Assembly: GCA_029939635.1 (NCBI GenBank)
Contig: JAOZSN010000164.1
Location: forward strand, 1 to 6,160
DNA length: 6,160 bases
DNA from: Deltaproteobacteria bacterium
GTDB taxonomy: Bacteria; Desulfobacterota; Desulfobulbia; Desulfobulbales; SURF-16
Reading direction: 5' to 3'
Part shown: one piece after another, positions 1-6,133 of the stretch
Numbering within the stretch: position 1 is the stretch's first letter
How the letters are laid out: every line of letters begins with the position of its first letter
Program-made: the position numbers and the translations under genes
Notes under the pieces: generated by a model
Told to the model about the DNA's origin: nothing
The model's input: only the letters and a program-made list of their open reading frames with translations
Databases searched by the model: none

Positions 1-1
1 A

Positions 2-1327
2 GACCCAGCTTCAGGTCTTAAAGAACTCATTCTGCAGAGTGCCGAGGTGGATTTCCCCCTCTACTTCTCCTTTGGTACTGAACCACAATCCTCTGTAGTT
101 CCTGTCTTTACAGCAGATAGCGATCATCTTGTTATTGAGAATACGCCCAAAACCCTGACCATGTCCACTGCCCTGCCATCCGGCATTGTCATGAGCAGGG
201 CCATGACCTTCAACCCGGACAGCTATCTCATTGACCTGGAGGTCACCCTCCATAATCCCAGTGAACAGTACCAGTACCAGGGTGCCCCATTCCTGGCCAT
301 GGTCAACCAACCGTTCAGCGAAAATAAAAACAACCAGTTTATCTTCAATGGCCCTGCCATCTACCTGAACGGCGAGATGGAAGAAATAAAGACCAAAAAA
401 GTGGCGGATGCCCCCCAGTCCCGTACTGGAAAGCTCGACTGGTTAGGCTATTCCGGCACCTATTTCATGAACACCATCATGCCCCAAGGTGACCAAAACA
501 CTGTCCACTTTAAGATGCTTGATGATACCAGGGTCTCCACGGTCCTCACCTCTTCAGTGGTAACCCTTTCCCCACAGGCCGTAAAAACCTATAGCTACGC
601 TACCTATTTTGGTCCTAAAAAGTTTGAAACCCTTAAAGGGACTGGCCATAATCTGGAGAAAATCATCAATTTTGGCTGGTTTGACTTCCTGGCCAAGCCC
701 ATGCTCTTCCTGCTCAACTACCTTTACGGCTATCTGCATAATTATGGCTGGGCAATTATCCTGGTTACAGTCATCATCAAACTTCTCTTCTGGCCCCTCT
801 CCTATAAGGGCATGAAGTCGATGAAGACCATGCAGAAACTGCAACCCAAGATGGCGAAGCTTAAAGAAAAGTTTGGCGATGACCGCGAGCGTATGAGCCG
901 TGAAACCATGGCGCTGTATAAAACCTATAAGGTTAACCCCTTGGGTGGTTGTATGCCCATGTTGTTGCAGATCCCGGTTTTCTTTGCCCTCTACCGCCTG
1001 CTCATGCAGACCATTGAGTTACGCCATGCCCCCTTTATTTTATGGGTCACTGATCTGGCTGCACCAGACCGTCTTTATCTGGGTTTTGATTTGCCCTATC
1101 TCGGTGGCCTGCCAGTGCTCACCCTGCTCATGGGTGCATCCATGTTCCTCCAGCAAAAGATGACACCAGCACCAGCCGATCCTACCCAGGCCAAGGTGAT
1201 GATGTTCCTGCCGGTTATCTTTACCTTCATGTTCATCAATTTTGCTTCCGGCCTGGTGCTCTACTGGTTTATTAACAACCTGCTTTCTGTTGCCCAGCAA
1301 TACGCCATCAACAAAGCCCCCGACTGA
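2..1327 (+). CDS. yidC: Membrane protein insertase YidC, 5'-truncated by the window edge
   Basis: YidC inserts and folds inner-membrane proteins, alone or with SecYEG. The reading frame is open to the first base, so 441 C-terminal residues are visible; Gram-negative YidC is about 540-560 residues, so roughly 100 N-terminal residues including TM1 are missing. Visible residues 1 to about 225 are the beta-rich periplasmic P1 domain. The rest is the conserved insertase core. TM2 lies around WAIILVTVIIKLLFWPL and is followed by a basic cytoplasmic hairpin (MQKLQPKMAKLKEKFGDD). Next come NPLGGCMPMLLQIPVFFALY (TM3), a short TM4/5 region with LLMGASMFLQQKM, and TM6 with LPVIFTFMFINFASGLVLYW. The groove position that is Arg366 in E. 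coli is Lys at visible residue 260. The protein ends AINKAPD soon after TM6, without the long basic tail of the E. coli protein. A GTG at 47 is internal and not the start. Identity is very secure. Confidence 0.97.
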   Translation, partial: DPASGLKELILQSAEVDFPLYFSFGTEPQSSVVPVFTADSDHLVIENTPKTLTMSTALPSGIVMSRAMTFNPDSYLIDLEVTLHNPSEQYQYQGAPFLAMVNQPFSENKNNQFIFNGPAIYLNGEMEEIKTKKVADAPQSRTGKLDWLGYSGTYFMNTIMPQGDQNTVHFKMLDDTRVSTVLTSSVVTLSPQAVKTYSYATYFGPKKFETLKGTGHNLEKIINFGWFDFLAKPMLFLLNYLYGYLHNYGWAIILVTVIIKLLFWPLSYKGMKSMKTMQKLQPKMAKLKEKFGDDRERMSRETMALYKTYKVNPLGGCMPMLLQIPVFFALYRLLMQTIELRHAPFILWVTDLAAPDRLYLGFDLPYLGGLPVLTLLMGASMFLQQKMTPAPADPTQAKVMMFLPVIFTFMFINFASGLVLYWFINNLLSVAQQYAINKAPD

Positions 1328-1328
1328 G

Positions 1329-1452
1329 GTAAAAGTTCAGCTACACCCCATCTTCGCCCATATAGGCCTGCTCGCATAACACAAGTACGCTTCGCAGGCC
1401 TACATGAACAGATAGCGGATACTTCGAATATGGAGCACATCTGAACTTTTAC
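1329..1452. repeat. Nested palindromic element (MITE-like) between yidC and jag
   Basis: The outer arms GTAAAAGTTCAG (1329-1340) and CTGAACTTTTAC (1441-1452) are perfect 12-bp inverted repeats. Pairing continues imperfectly inward, so 1329-1356 and 1425-1452 match at 22 of 28 positions. A second perfect 9-bp stem, TAGGCCTGC (1363-1371) with GCAGGCCTA (1394-1402), lies inside. The element begins one base after the yidC stop codon (1325-1327) and fills most of the 188-bp gap before jag. Clean terminal inverted repeats, no coding capacity and a length near 120 bp fit a non-autonomous miniature transposable element. If the outermost G/C pair is set aside, the ends are flanked by TA on both sides, which would fit a TA-duplicating (IS630/mariner-type) insertion, but TA lies inside the palindrome so this is weak. 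A structured RNA or mRNA-stabilising hairpin is the alternative. There is no T-tract typical of an intrinsic terminator directly after the outer stem. Confidence 0.7.
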
Positions 1453-1506
1453 GGTTTTGACGTTTGGGAGAGTTTTTTTGCCCCAGCTGAATAGTTAGGA
1501 TCGATT

Positions 1507-1510
1507 GGAG
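1507..1510 (+). promoter_or_regulatory. Shine-Dalgarno GGAG that decides the jag start
   Basis: GGAG at 1507-1510 lies 5 nt upstream of ATG 1516. An in-frame GTG at 1510 would overlap this site and leave no ribosome binding site of its own, so ATG 1516 is preferred. This is the clearest Shine-Dalgarno in the window. Confidence 0.7.
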
Positions 1511-1515
1511 TGAGC

Positions 1516-2382
1516 ATGAGCAGTAAATTGGAATTTAAGGGTACGGATGTTGATGGGGCGATTACCAATGCCTGTGAGACATTACGTACCAGCCGCGAGA
1601 AGTTGCAGATTGAGGTGCTTTCCACCGGTTCATCTGGCATTTTTGGCTTGCTGCGCCGCCAGGCCGTGGTGCGAGTGAGCCTAAAGGGCAGCGAAGAGGC
1701 CTCTTCTGCCCCTGAACCAGCACAGAAGACCCCCGACACCCCAGCCGCACCACCTGCAGCAGAGCCATCACCCGCCAAGCAGGATAGCGATGATCTAGCC
1801 GCCCCGCCAGCACCTGTTGCAGCCAGTGCAAAGACAGCTCGTCCCAGTAAACTGCAGCGCCCGCCCCGTCGTGAACCTACACCTGTACCGCCCGAGTACC
1901 ATGATTTTCTCTGCACCGAGCTCTCCACCCTGCTGACCCTGATGCAAATGGAAGCAGAGATTACGGTGGATGAGGTGAATGGTAAGACCCGCCTGCATAT
2001 TACCGGTGCCTGCGTTGAGCAGCTTATTTACCGTGATGGCCAGGCCTTAGATGGCTTACAGTATCTGCTCCGCAAGATGACCAGCAAAAAATTGCCGGAA
2101 CGGGCTATGTTCATTATTGACGCTGATGATTTCCGTCAGCGTCGCTTGGACGAACTCCAGGCCAAGGCCCTGCGCCTCGCCACTGAGGTGAGGGAAGGGA
2201 AGGGCAACCGCACCATTCCACCCCTGAGTCCCTCAGAACGGCGCATCGTTCATATCGCCCTGCAGGAAGACACCTCCATTCGCAGCCGCAGCATTGGCAG
2301 TGGCTTATTTAAAAAAGTCCTGATCTACAAACCTGGCTCCTCCCGCCGCCGCTCTTCTTCCCGGAAAAAGCGAAAAAGATAA
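1516..2382 (+). CDS. jag: Jag/KhpB (EloR) family RNA-binding protein, Jag_N-KH-R3H
   Basis: Predicted cytoplasmic RNA-binding protein of 288 residues. In Gram-positive bacteria the family (Jag, KhpB, EloR) pairs with the KH protein KhpA and influences cell elongation and division; its role in Gram-negatives is less defined. Residues 1-57 are the Jag_N domain with the conserved turn SSGIFGLLRRQAVVRV (39-54). Residues 58-126 are a Pro/Ala-rich, probably disordered linker with many acidic and basic residues. Residues about 127-190 form the KH domain. Its nucleic-acid loop, normally IGxxGQTLDALQYL, here reads IYRDGQALDGLQYL (171-184), so the first Gly of GXXG is Tyr172. Residues about 195-273 are R3H, with SPSERRIVHIALQ containing the R242-x3-H246 signature. 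The tail 274-288 is Ser/Arg/Lys-rich. The gene sits between yidC and mnmE, its standard place. The stop codon lies inside the inverted repeat that precedes mnmE. Confidence 0.93.
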   Translation: MSSKLEFKGTDVDGAITNACETLRTSREKLQIEVLSTGSSGIFGLLRRQAVVRVSLKGSEEASSAPEPAQKTPDTPAAPPAAEPSPAKQDSDDLAAPPAPVAASAKTARPSKLQRPPRREPTPVPPEYHDFLCTELSTLLTLMQMEAEITVDEVNGKTRLHITGACVEQLIYRDGQALDGLQYLLRKMTSKKLPERAMFIIDADDFRQRRLDELQAKALRLATEVREGKGNRTIPPLSPSERRIVHIALQEDTSIRSRSIGSGLFKKVLIYKPGSSRRRSSSRKKRKR

Positions 2383-2532
2383 CGGCAGTTTACGGTTAAC
2401 AGTTTACAGTTTACGGTTGAAGGAAGTAATCTGTTTGCAACCAGCGACAAACAGACCATTTGGGTATGTGCTACACTCTTCATACCCCACCCGCTGTAAA
2501 CCGTTAACTGTTAACCGTAAACTGCTGTTATC
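2378..2532. repeat. Long branched inverted repeat spanning the jag-mnmE junction
   Basis: Arms 2378-2414 and 2496-2532 pair at 34 of 37 positions. The outer 27 bp (2378-2404 with 2506-2532) have a single mismatch, which would be a G-U wobble in RNA. The 81-nt loop holds two further short perfect stems: CTGTTTG (2431-2437) with CAAACAG (2448-2454), and GGGTATG (2462-2468) with CATACCC (2481-2487). The whole can fold as a cloverleaf-like cruciform. The arms are built from a short unit: CAGTTTACGGTT occurs at 2386-2397 and again at 2407-2418, with a variant between. This resembles the AGTTTACGGTT-type intergenic repeats that I recall from several bacterial genomes (recollection, not a search result). 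The left arm covers the jag TAA and the right arm ends one base before the mnmE ATG. Possible roles are a REP/MITE-like element, an mRNA processing or stability structure, or a translational control element. No T-tract follows, so it is not a classic terminator. Confidence 0.8.
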
Positions 2533-2533
2533 C

Positions 2534-3916
2534 ATGTCCTCTTCCTCTGAACCAACTATTGCTGCCATTGCCACGCCACCCGGTCCAGGTGGCATCGGCG
2601 TTATCCGTATCAGCGGTAGCCAGGCCCTGGCCATTGCCACAAAACTTTTTAAGCCAGCCAAGCCCGCCCCCCTGCAAAGCCATCAGTTAACCTACGGCTA
2701 CATCGTAGATCCCCTTCAATACAAGGTGGTTGATGAGGTGTTGGCCGTCTATATGCAGGCCCCTCGCACCTATACCCGTGATGATGTTGTTGAAATCCAC
2801 TGCCATGGCAGCTATCTCATCCTGCAAGAGGTACTCCAGCTCATTGTTGCGACTGGCGCCCGACTGGCAGACCCCGGAGAATTCACCAAACTTGCCTTTT
2901 TAAATGGCCGCATTGACTTGACCCGTGCTGAGGCGGTCATGGCCCTGCTTGATGCCAAAACATCTAGTGCCCTTGATATGGCGCGCCGCCACTTAAGTGG
3001 CCGACTCTGTTCTGAGATCCAGGCCATCGCTGCCTGCCTTGTCCGCTGCCGAAGCACCATTGAGGTGGCCATTGATTTCCCTGACGAAGACGTGGAGATC
3101 ATCCAGGCCAGGGAGATGACCAACCAGCTCTCCCAACAGGCCATCACTCCCCTCCAGACACTCATCACATCTGCAGACCGCGGCCGCCTCTACCGCGAAG
3201 GCCTCTCTGTGGTTATTCTTGGTCGCCCCAATGTGGGCAAATCAAGCCTGCTAAACAGTCTGCTTGGTGAAGACAGAGCCATTGTTACTGCTGTGCCTGG
3301 CACCACACGTGATACCCTAGAAGAGACCCTTGCCATCCGTGGTATCCCCATTCGTCTTACTGACACAGCCGGTATCCGTAATGATGCCGGCGAGGTAGAA
3401 GAAATCGGCATCCAACGAGCCCATGAAAAACTTGAGACTGCAGATGTGGTACTCCTCATGGTTGATGGCAGCCAGGGAGTCACCCCACAAGATCGTCACC
3501 TTGCCACCCTCACCGACAAACCACTCTTGTATGTCGTTAATAAAATTGATATTATAGATACGTTCAGCCCTAACTCCTTTGCCGCAGAATTTCCTGAGGT
3601 ACCCATGGTCTCCATCTCGGCCAAACATGGTCAGGGGCTTGAGCAATTACAAGATGCCTTCGTCAACCTGGTCACTGATGGTGAAGAGTGGGATCCTGGC
3701 CACAATACCGTTCCCAATATCCGCCACCAGGCTGCCATGCAAACTGCCCTGGAGGCAACCCACAGGGTTATCGAGGGTCTGGCCCAAAATCTTCCCCCTG
3801 ATTTATTAGCCATTGAACTCCAGGTGGCCCTGGACGGTCTGGGTGAGATTATTGGCCTAACCACCACTGAAGATATCCTTGATATGATTTTTACCCAATT
3901 TTGCCTGGGAAAATGA
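2534..3916 (+). CDS. mnmE: tRNA uridine-5-carboxymethylaminomethyl modification GTPase MnmE
   Basis: MnmE (TrmE) works with MnmG to install the (carboxymethyl)aminomethyl group on wobble U34 of certain tRNAs, using a folate C1 donor and GTP hydrolysis. The product is 460 residues against 454 in E. coli. The N-terminal folate-binding/dimerisation domain (about 1-125) begins TIAAIATPPGPGGIGVIRIS (8-27) and includes DDVVEIHCHG (83-92) and PGEF (114-117). The inserted G domain lies within the helical domain: Walker A GRPNVGKSS (230-238), PGTTRDT switch, DTAG (277-280), NKID (336-339) and ISAK (361-364). The C-terminus is FCLGK with the conserved Cys457, the family's C(I/L/V)GK ending. ATG 2534 is chosen because family homology starts a few residues later. 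The frame is open upstream to a TTG at 2417, but that extension would be translated repeat sequence. There is no Shine-Dalgarno before 2534; the preceding bases are the arm of the inverted repeat. Confidence 0.97.
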   Translation: MSSSSEPTIAAIATPPGPGGIGVIRISGSQALAIATKLFKPAKPAPLQSHQLTYGYIVDPLQYKVVDEVLAVYMQAPRTYTRDDVVEIHCHGSYLILQEVLQLIVATGARLADPGEFTKLAFLNGRIDLTRAEAVMALLDAKTSSALDMARRHLSGRLCSEIQAIAACLVRCRSTIEVAIDFPDEDVEIIQAREMTNQLSQQAITPLQTLITSADRGRLYREGLSVVILGRPNVGKSSLLNSLLGEDRAIVTAVPGTTRDTLEETLAIRGIPIRLTDTAGIRNDAGEVEEIGIQRAHEKLETADVVLLMVDGSQGVTPQDRHLATLTDKPLLYVVNKIDIIDTFSPNSFAAEFPEVPMVSISAKHGQGLEQLQDAFVNLVTDGEEWDPGHNTVPNIRHQAAMQTALEATHRVIEGLAQNLPPDLLAIELQVALDGLGEIIGLTTTEDILDMIFTQFCLGK

Positions 3917-3923
3917 ATCCAAA

Positions 3924-4018
3924 TAGAGATAGAGGAATACTGAAGTACAGAAGAATGGAAAAAAAATTAATAATGATGAATTCCTACTTCTTTATTTCGC
4001 TCTTTCTTTATCTCTCTA
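3924..4018. repeat. Imperfect purine/pyrimidine inverted repeat between mnmE and the HDOD gene
   Basis: The 116-bp gap after mnmE is purine-rich in its first half and pyrimidine-rich in its second. The left part (3924 to about 3958, starting TAGAGATA) can pair with the right part (about 3982-4018, ending TATCTCTCTA) at roughly 26 of 35 positions once a 2-base bulge is allowed. CTACTTCTTT occurs twice as a direct repeat (3984-3993 and 4016-4025), and GAAGTACAGAA on the opposite sense occurs at 3942-3952. The centre is A/T-rich with a run of eight A. A related copy of GAGGAATA-NN-GAAGTACAGAA lies after hpt. This may be an intergenic repeat family or simply a low-complexity transcript hairpin. 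No sound promoter or Shine-Dalgarno is visible before the next gene. Confidence 0.5.
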
Positions 4019-4032
4019 CTTCTTTCTAAACC

Positions 4033-5529
4033 ATGCCCACACAAAGAGAAAATACCGAACAGGATCAGCGCATCACCTTCCTACAAAAAATCCCCTTTTT
4101 CTCCTCTTTTGATGACCATGAAATCAAACAACTCATGGGCGTGAGCCGCTGGCTCAAGGTACCCAAGGGCAAACTTGTTATCAAAGAAAACACCACTGAT
4201 CGTATTCTCTACATCTTGGTGAAGGGTTCGGTCTCTGTCTTTAAAACCCTTGGCCCGGGTAAAACCATAGAACTCACCACCCTAGCCGCTGGTGCTACCT
4301 TTGGCGAGATGGCCATGGTGGCAGAAACCAAACGCACTGCCGGCGTGTGCACCCTTGAGGACACCTATATCCTCATGGTAGAACCAGAAATCCTCCACCA
4401 CGCCAACGTTTTTCTGCAACTCAAATTTTACAAACGTTTTTGCGAGATTATGGTGCAACGCCTGGTGCAGACCAACCGCAAACTCTCAGGTCTTCCTGAT
4501 GAACCAGAAGTTAAACCTGTCCCCCTGCCTGCCCTCCCGGCAAAACGAGCCCCCAGCAAAAAGAAAGTTAAGCCTGTAGCCCCTGCGCCGTCGCCAGCCA
4601 GAGAGCCAGAACTGCCAACCATTCCTAAGGTAAAGACCGTGGCTCGCACGCGAATGCAGCGCCGGATCCTGGCCTGCCGTGATCTGCCTGTCAACCCTGC
4701 GGTGGCGTCCCAAATTTCCGCCTTTCTGGTGGGAGACTATGATGACACCCGCCGCTTTGCCGAGTTACTCAGTCTCGACCCAGCCATGGCTGCCAAAGTG
4801 CTGCAGGTGGCCAATTCCTCCTTCTATCGTCGTACCACACCTGTGAGTTCCGTGGCCCATGCCCTGGTGACAGTGGGCATCAAAAACATCCAAGAGGTAG
4901 TGGCAGAAGAAGCCTTAAAGATCATGGATAGTGATGATATCTTTGGCGGCTTTCAAACCTTAAGTCAGGCCTTCTGGCAGCATGGTGTGGTGGTGGGCCG
5001 CATTGCTGAACTACTCAAAGAGGTCATACGCATTGATACATACGAAGACGTCTACCTGGCGGGCCTGCTCCATGATATCGGCAAACTCCCACTAGATGAG
5101 CAGGAGCCTGCCTTTTATCCTCAGCTTCTACGCCCTGACTTCTTAGCGGGCAGCTCCATTTGCGAGGCAGAGCATCAATACATCGGCGGAGATCATTGCC
5201 GGGCGGGTGGCTGGCTGGCGGAAAAGCTGGGGCTTTCTAAGAGTTTTATTGAGGTAATCAGCCAGCATCACACCCCCCAAAAGGCCAATGAAACCCCAAC
5301 CCTGGTGGCTCTGATCACGTTGGCAGACCTCTTTGCCTGCCAACGTGATATTGTCATGGGCAATATACCTGCCGTCAACGATGAGGTAATCAACCAATCC
5401 TTTGCCTGGATTCTCATCCGTGAAAGCCAAAAAAACTTTATGGACGTCAATGTCGACGATTTTATTACTGAGTTCAACCAGGAACTAGACCGTTCTTGGC
5501 AAAATATAATTGGAGACATCCCGCTATAA
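4033..5529 (+). CDS. Cyclic-nucleotide-binding domain fused to HDOD domain, signalling protein
   Basis: Predicted cytoplasmic regulator of 498 residues; its specific process is unknown. Residues about 14-145 form a CRP-like cyclic-nucleotide-binding fold. The phosphate-binding cassette reads FGEMAMVAETKRTAGV (90-105), keeping the Glu92 and Arg101 that contact cyclic nucleotide in CRP-type sites. There is no DNA-binding helix-turn-helix. A Pro/Ala/Lys-rich linker follows (about 155-200). Residues about 215-440 are an HDOD domain (LPVNPAVASQISAFL, LLSLDPAMAAKVLQVANS). HD-type metal-ligand positions appear retained: H317, H347-D348 in LLHDIGK, H388 in GDHCRAGGWLAEKLGL, H412-H413 and D432. HDOD proteins are often linked to signalling or motility, and many have lost enzymatic residues; whether this one hydrolyses a nucleotide is open. 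An in-frame stop at 4027-4029 and homology from about residue 14 make ATG 4033 the start. The bases before it are pyrimidine-rich and lack a Shine-Dalgarno. The 35-bp gap to hpt suggests co-transcription. Confidence 0.9.
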   Translation: MPTQRENTEQDQRITFLQKIPFFSSFDDHEIKQLMGVSRWLKVPKGKLVIKENTTDRILYILVKGSVSVFKTLGPGKTIELTTLAAGATFGEMAMVAETKRTAGVCTLEDTYILMVEPEILHHANVFLQLKFYKRFCEIMVQRLVQTNRKLSGLPDEPEVKPVPLPALPAKRAPSKKKVKPVAPAPSPAREPELPTIPKVKTVARTRMQRRILACRDLPVNPAVASQISAFLVGDYDDTRRFAELLSLDPAMAAKVLQVANSSFYRRTTPVSSVAHALVTVGIKNIQEVVAEEALKIMDSDDIFGGFQTLSQAFWQHGVVVGRIAELLKEVIRIDTYEDVYLAGLLHDIGKLPLDEQEPAFYPQLLRPDFLAGSSICEAEHQYIGGDHCRAGGWLAEKLGLSKSFIEVISQHHTPQKANETPTLVALITLADLFACQRDIVMGNIPAVNDEVINQSFAWILIRESQKNFMDVNVDDFITEFNQELDRSWQNIIGDIPL

Positions 5530-5564
5530 ACGAACCGCAGGTAAGCAAAGCAGAGCGAAGACTT

Positions 5565-6092
5565 ATGAAAAAACTCATCCTTACCCCTGAGAGAATTGCC
5601 GCCCGGGTAGTTGAACTAGGCCAGCAAATCAGTATCGATTACCAAGGCCAAAAACTGCTCCTGGTGGGAGTCCTCAATGGTGCCTTCATCTTCATGGCTG
5701 ATCTGGCTCGTGCCCTCAGCATTGATGTGGAGATTGATTTTATCCGGGTGGCCAGCTATGGGAAATCTGCCACCTCATCCGGTACCATCACCCTGAGCAA
5801 AGAGGTAGAACTCCCTCTAACCGACAAACATATCCTCTTGGTGGAGGATATTATTGATACCGGCACCACCATGGCCTGGCTCAAGGGCTATTTTGCCAAC
5901 AAACAGACCATTTCAGTTAAAACCTGTACCCTTATTGATAAAAAAGAACGCCGCCAGGTGGATATTAATGCCGACTACGCTGGTTTTTCAATAAAAGACG
6001 GCTTTTTAGTAGGATATGGACTTGATTATGGCGAACAATTCAGGCATCTTACAGGTGTGTATCATCTTGATACGACAGAAATTGAGGAATAA
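5565..6092 (+). CDS. hpt: Hypoxanthine phosphoribosyltransferase
   Basis: Cytoplasmic purine-salvage enzyme that converts hypoxanthine (and usually guanine) plus PRPP to IMP or GMP and pyrophosphate. The product is 175 residues, the usual length for bacterial HPRT. Family motifs in order are LVGVLNGAFIFMADLAR (33-49), the flexible loop region RVASYGKSATSSG (61-73), and the PRPP-binding signature LLVEDIIDTGTTM (91-103), with Glu94-Asp95 for ribose and Asp98 as the likely catalytic acid/base. These are followed by TLIDKKERR (122-130) with the purine-contacting Lys, and ADYAGF...DGFLVGYGLDYGEQFR (136-160), which stacks on the base. ATG 5565 is chosen because homology starts there (MKKLILTPERIAARV). 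The frame is open to a TTG at 5496 inside the upstream gene, but that would add 23 atypical residues. Only a weak purine stretch (GCGAAG, 5555-5560) precedes the start. The HDOD gene ends 35 bp upstream. The TAA stop lies within a short repeat shared with the mnmE 3' region. Confidence 0.95.
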   Translation: MKKLILTPERIAARVVELGQQISIDYQGQKLLLVGVLNGAFIFMADLARALSIDVEIDFIRVASYGKSATSSGTITLSKEVELPLTDKHILLVEDIIDTGTTMAWLKGYFANKQTISVKTCTLIDKKERRQVDINADYAGFSIKDGFLVGYGLDYGEQFRHLTGVYHLDTTEIEE

Positions 6093-6104
6093 AGAAGTAC
6101 AGAA
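6084..6104 (+). repeat. Second copy of a 21-bp repeat at the hpt 3' end
   Basis: GAGGAATAAAGAAGTACAGAA here matches 3932-3952 downstream of mnmE at 19 of 21 bases; the two differing bases are AA here and CT there. It overlaps the last codons and stop of hpt (stop 6090-6092). The matching position, just after two different genes, is notable, but the sequence is short and purine-rich, so chance similarity is possible. Confidence 0.45.
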
Positions 6105-6112
6105 ATAAACAA

Positions 6113-6133
6113 CCACCGGTTTGAAACCGGTGG
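6113..6133 (+). terminator. Perfect hairpin 20 bases after hpt, possible terminator
   Basis: CCACCGGTT (6113-6121) pairs perfectly with AACCGGTGG (6125-6133) around a 3-base TGA loop, starting 20 bases after the hpt stop. The position and GC-rich stem fit an intrinsic terminator, but the downstream tract is only GTTTAA, so a typical U-run is missing. Alternatives are the subterminal hairpin of an IS200/IS605-type element continuing beyond the window, or another intergenic palindrome. ACCGGT recurs at 6149-6154. The rest of the window end (6134-6160) holds nothing else I can identify. Confidence 0.4.

Noticed and set aside
2..1327. YidC groove Lys instead of the E. coli Arg as a novelty
   Set aside because: A positive charge is kept, and from memory Lys at this position is common in YidC of related delta-type lineages, so it is not remarkable.
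1457..1500. Possible sigma-70 promoter for jag (TTGACG at 1457-1462)
   Set aside because: No TATAAT-like hexamer lies 16-18 bp downstream; that stretch is T-rich then CCCCAGC.
1449..1928. Reverse-strand open frame of 159 codons across the jag start
   Set aside because: It is the shadow of the Pro/Ala-rich linker of jag; it is low-complexity (Gly/Ala/Ser) with no recognisable domain.
2378..2532. tRNA or CRISPR-like repeat unit, because of the cloverleaf shape
   Set aside because: The arm lengths, lack of a T-loop GTTCGA sequence and lack of a CCA-type acceptor rule out tRNA; there are no regularly spaced repeats with unique spacers.
2417..2533. N-terminal extension of MnmE from TTG 2417 (39 extra residues)
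   Set aside because: The extension translates the loop and right arm of the inverted repeat, has no Shine-Dalgarno, and is not part of the MnmE family, whose conserved sequence starts just after ATG 2534.
3959..3980. A/T-rich stretch after mnmE as a promoter for the HDOD gene
   Set aside because: TAATAAT-like bases are present, but no -35 hexamer is found at proper spacing; composition alone is not enough.
5496..5564. hpt start at TTG 5496 overlapping the HDOD gene
   Set aside because: It adds 23 residues without family resemblance; ATG 5565 gives the standard 175-residue HPRT.
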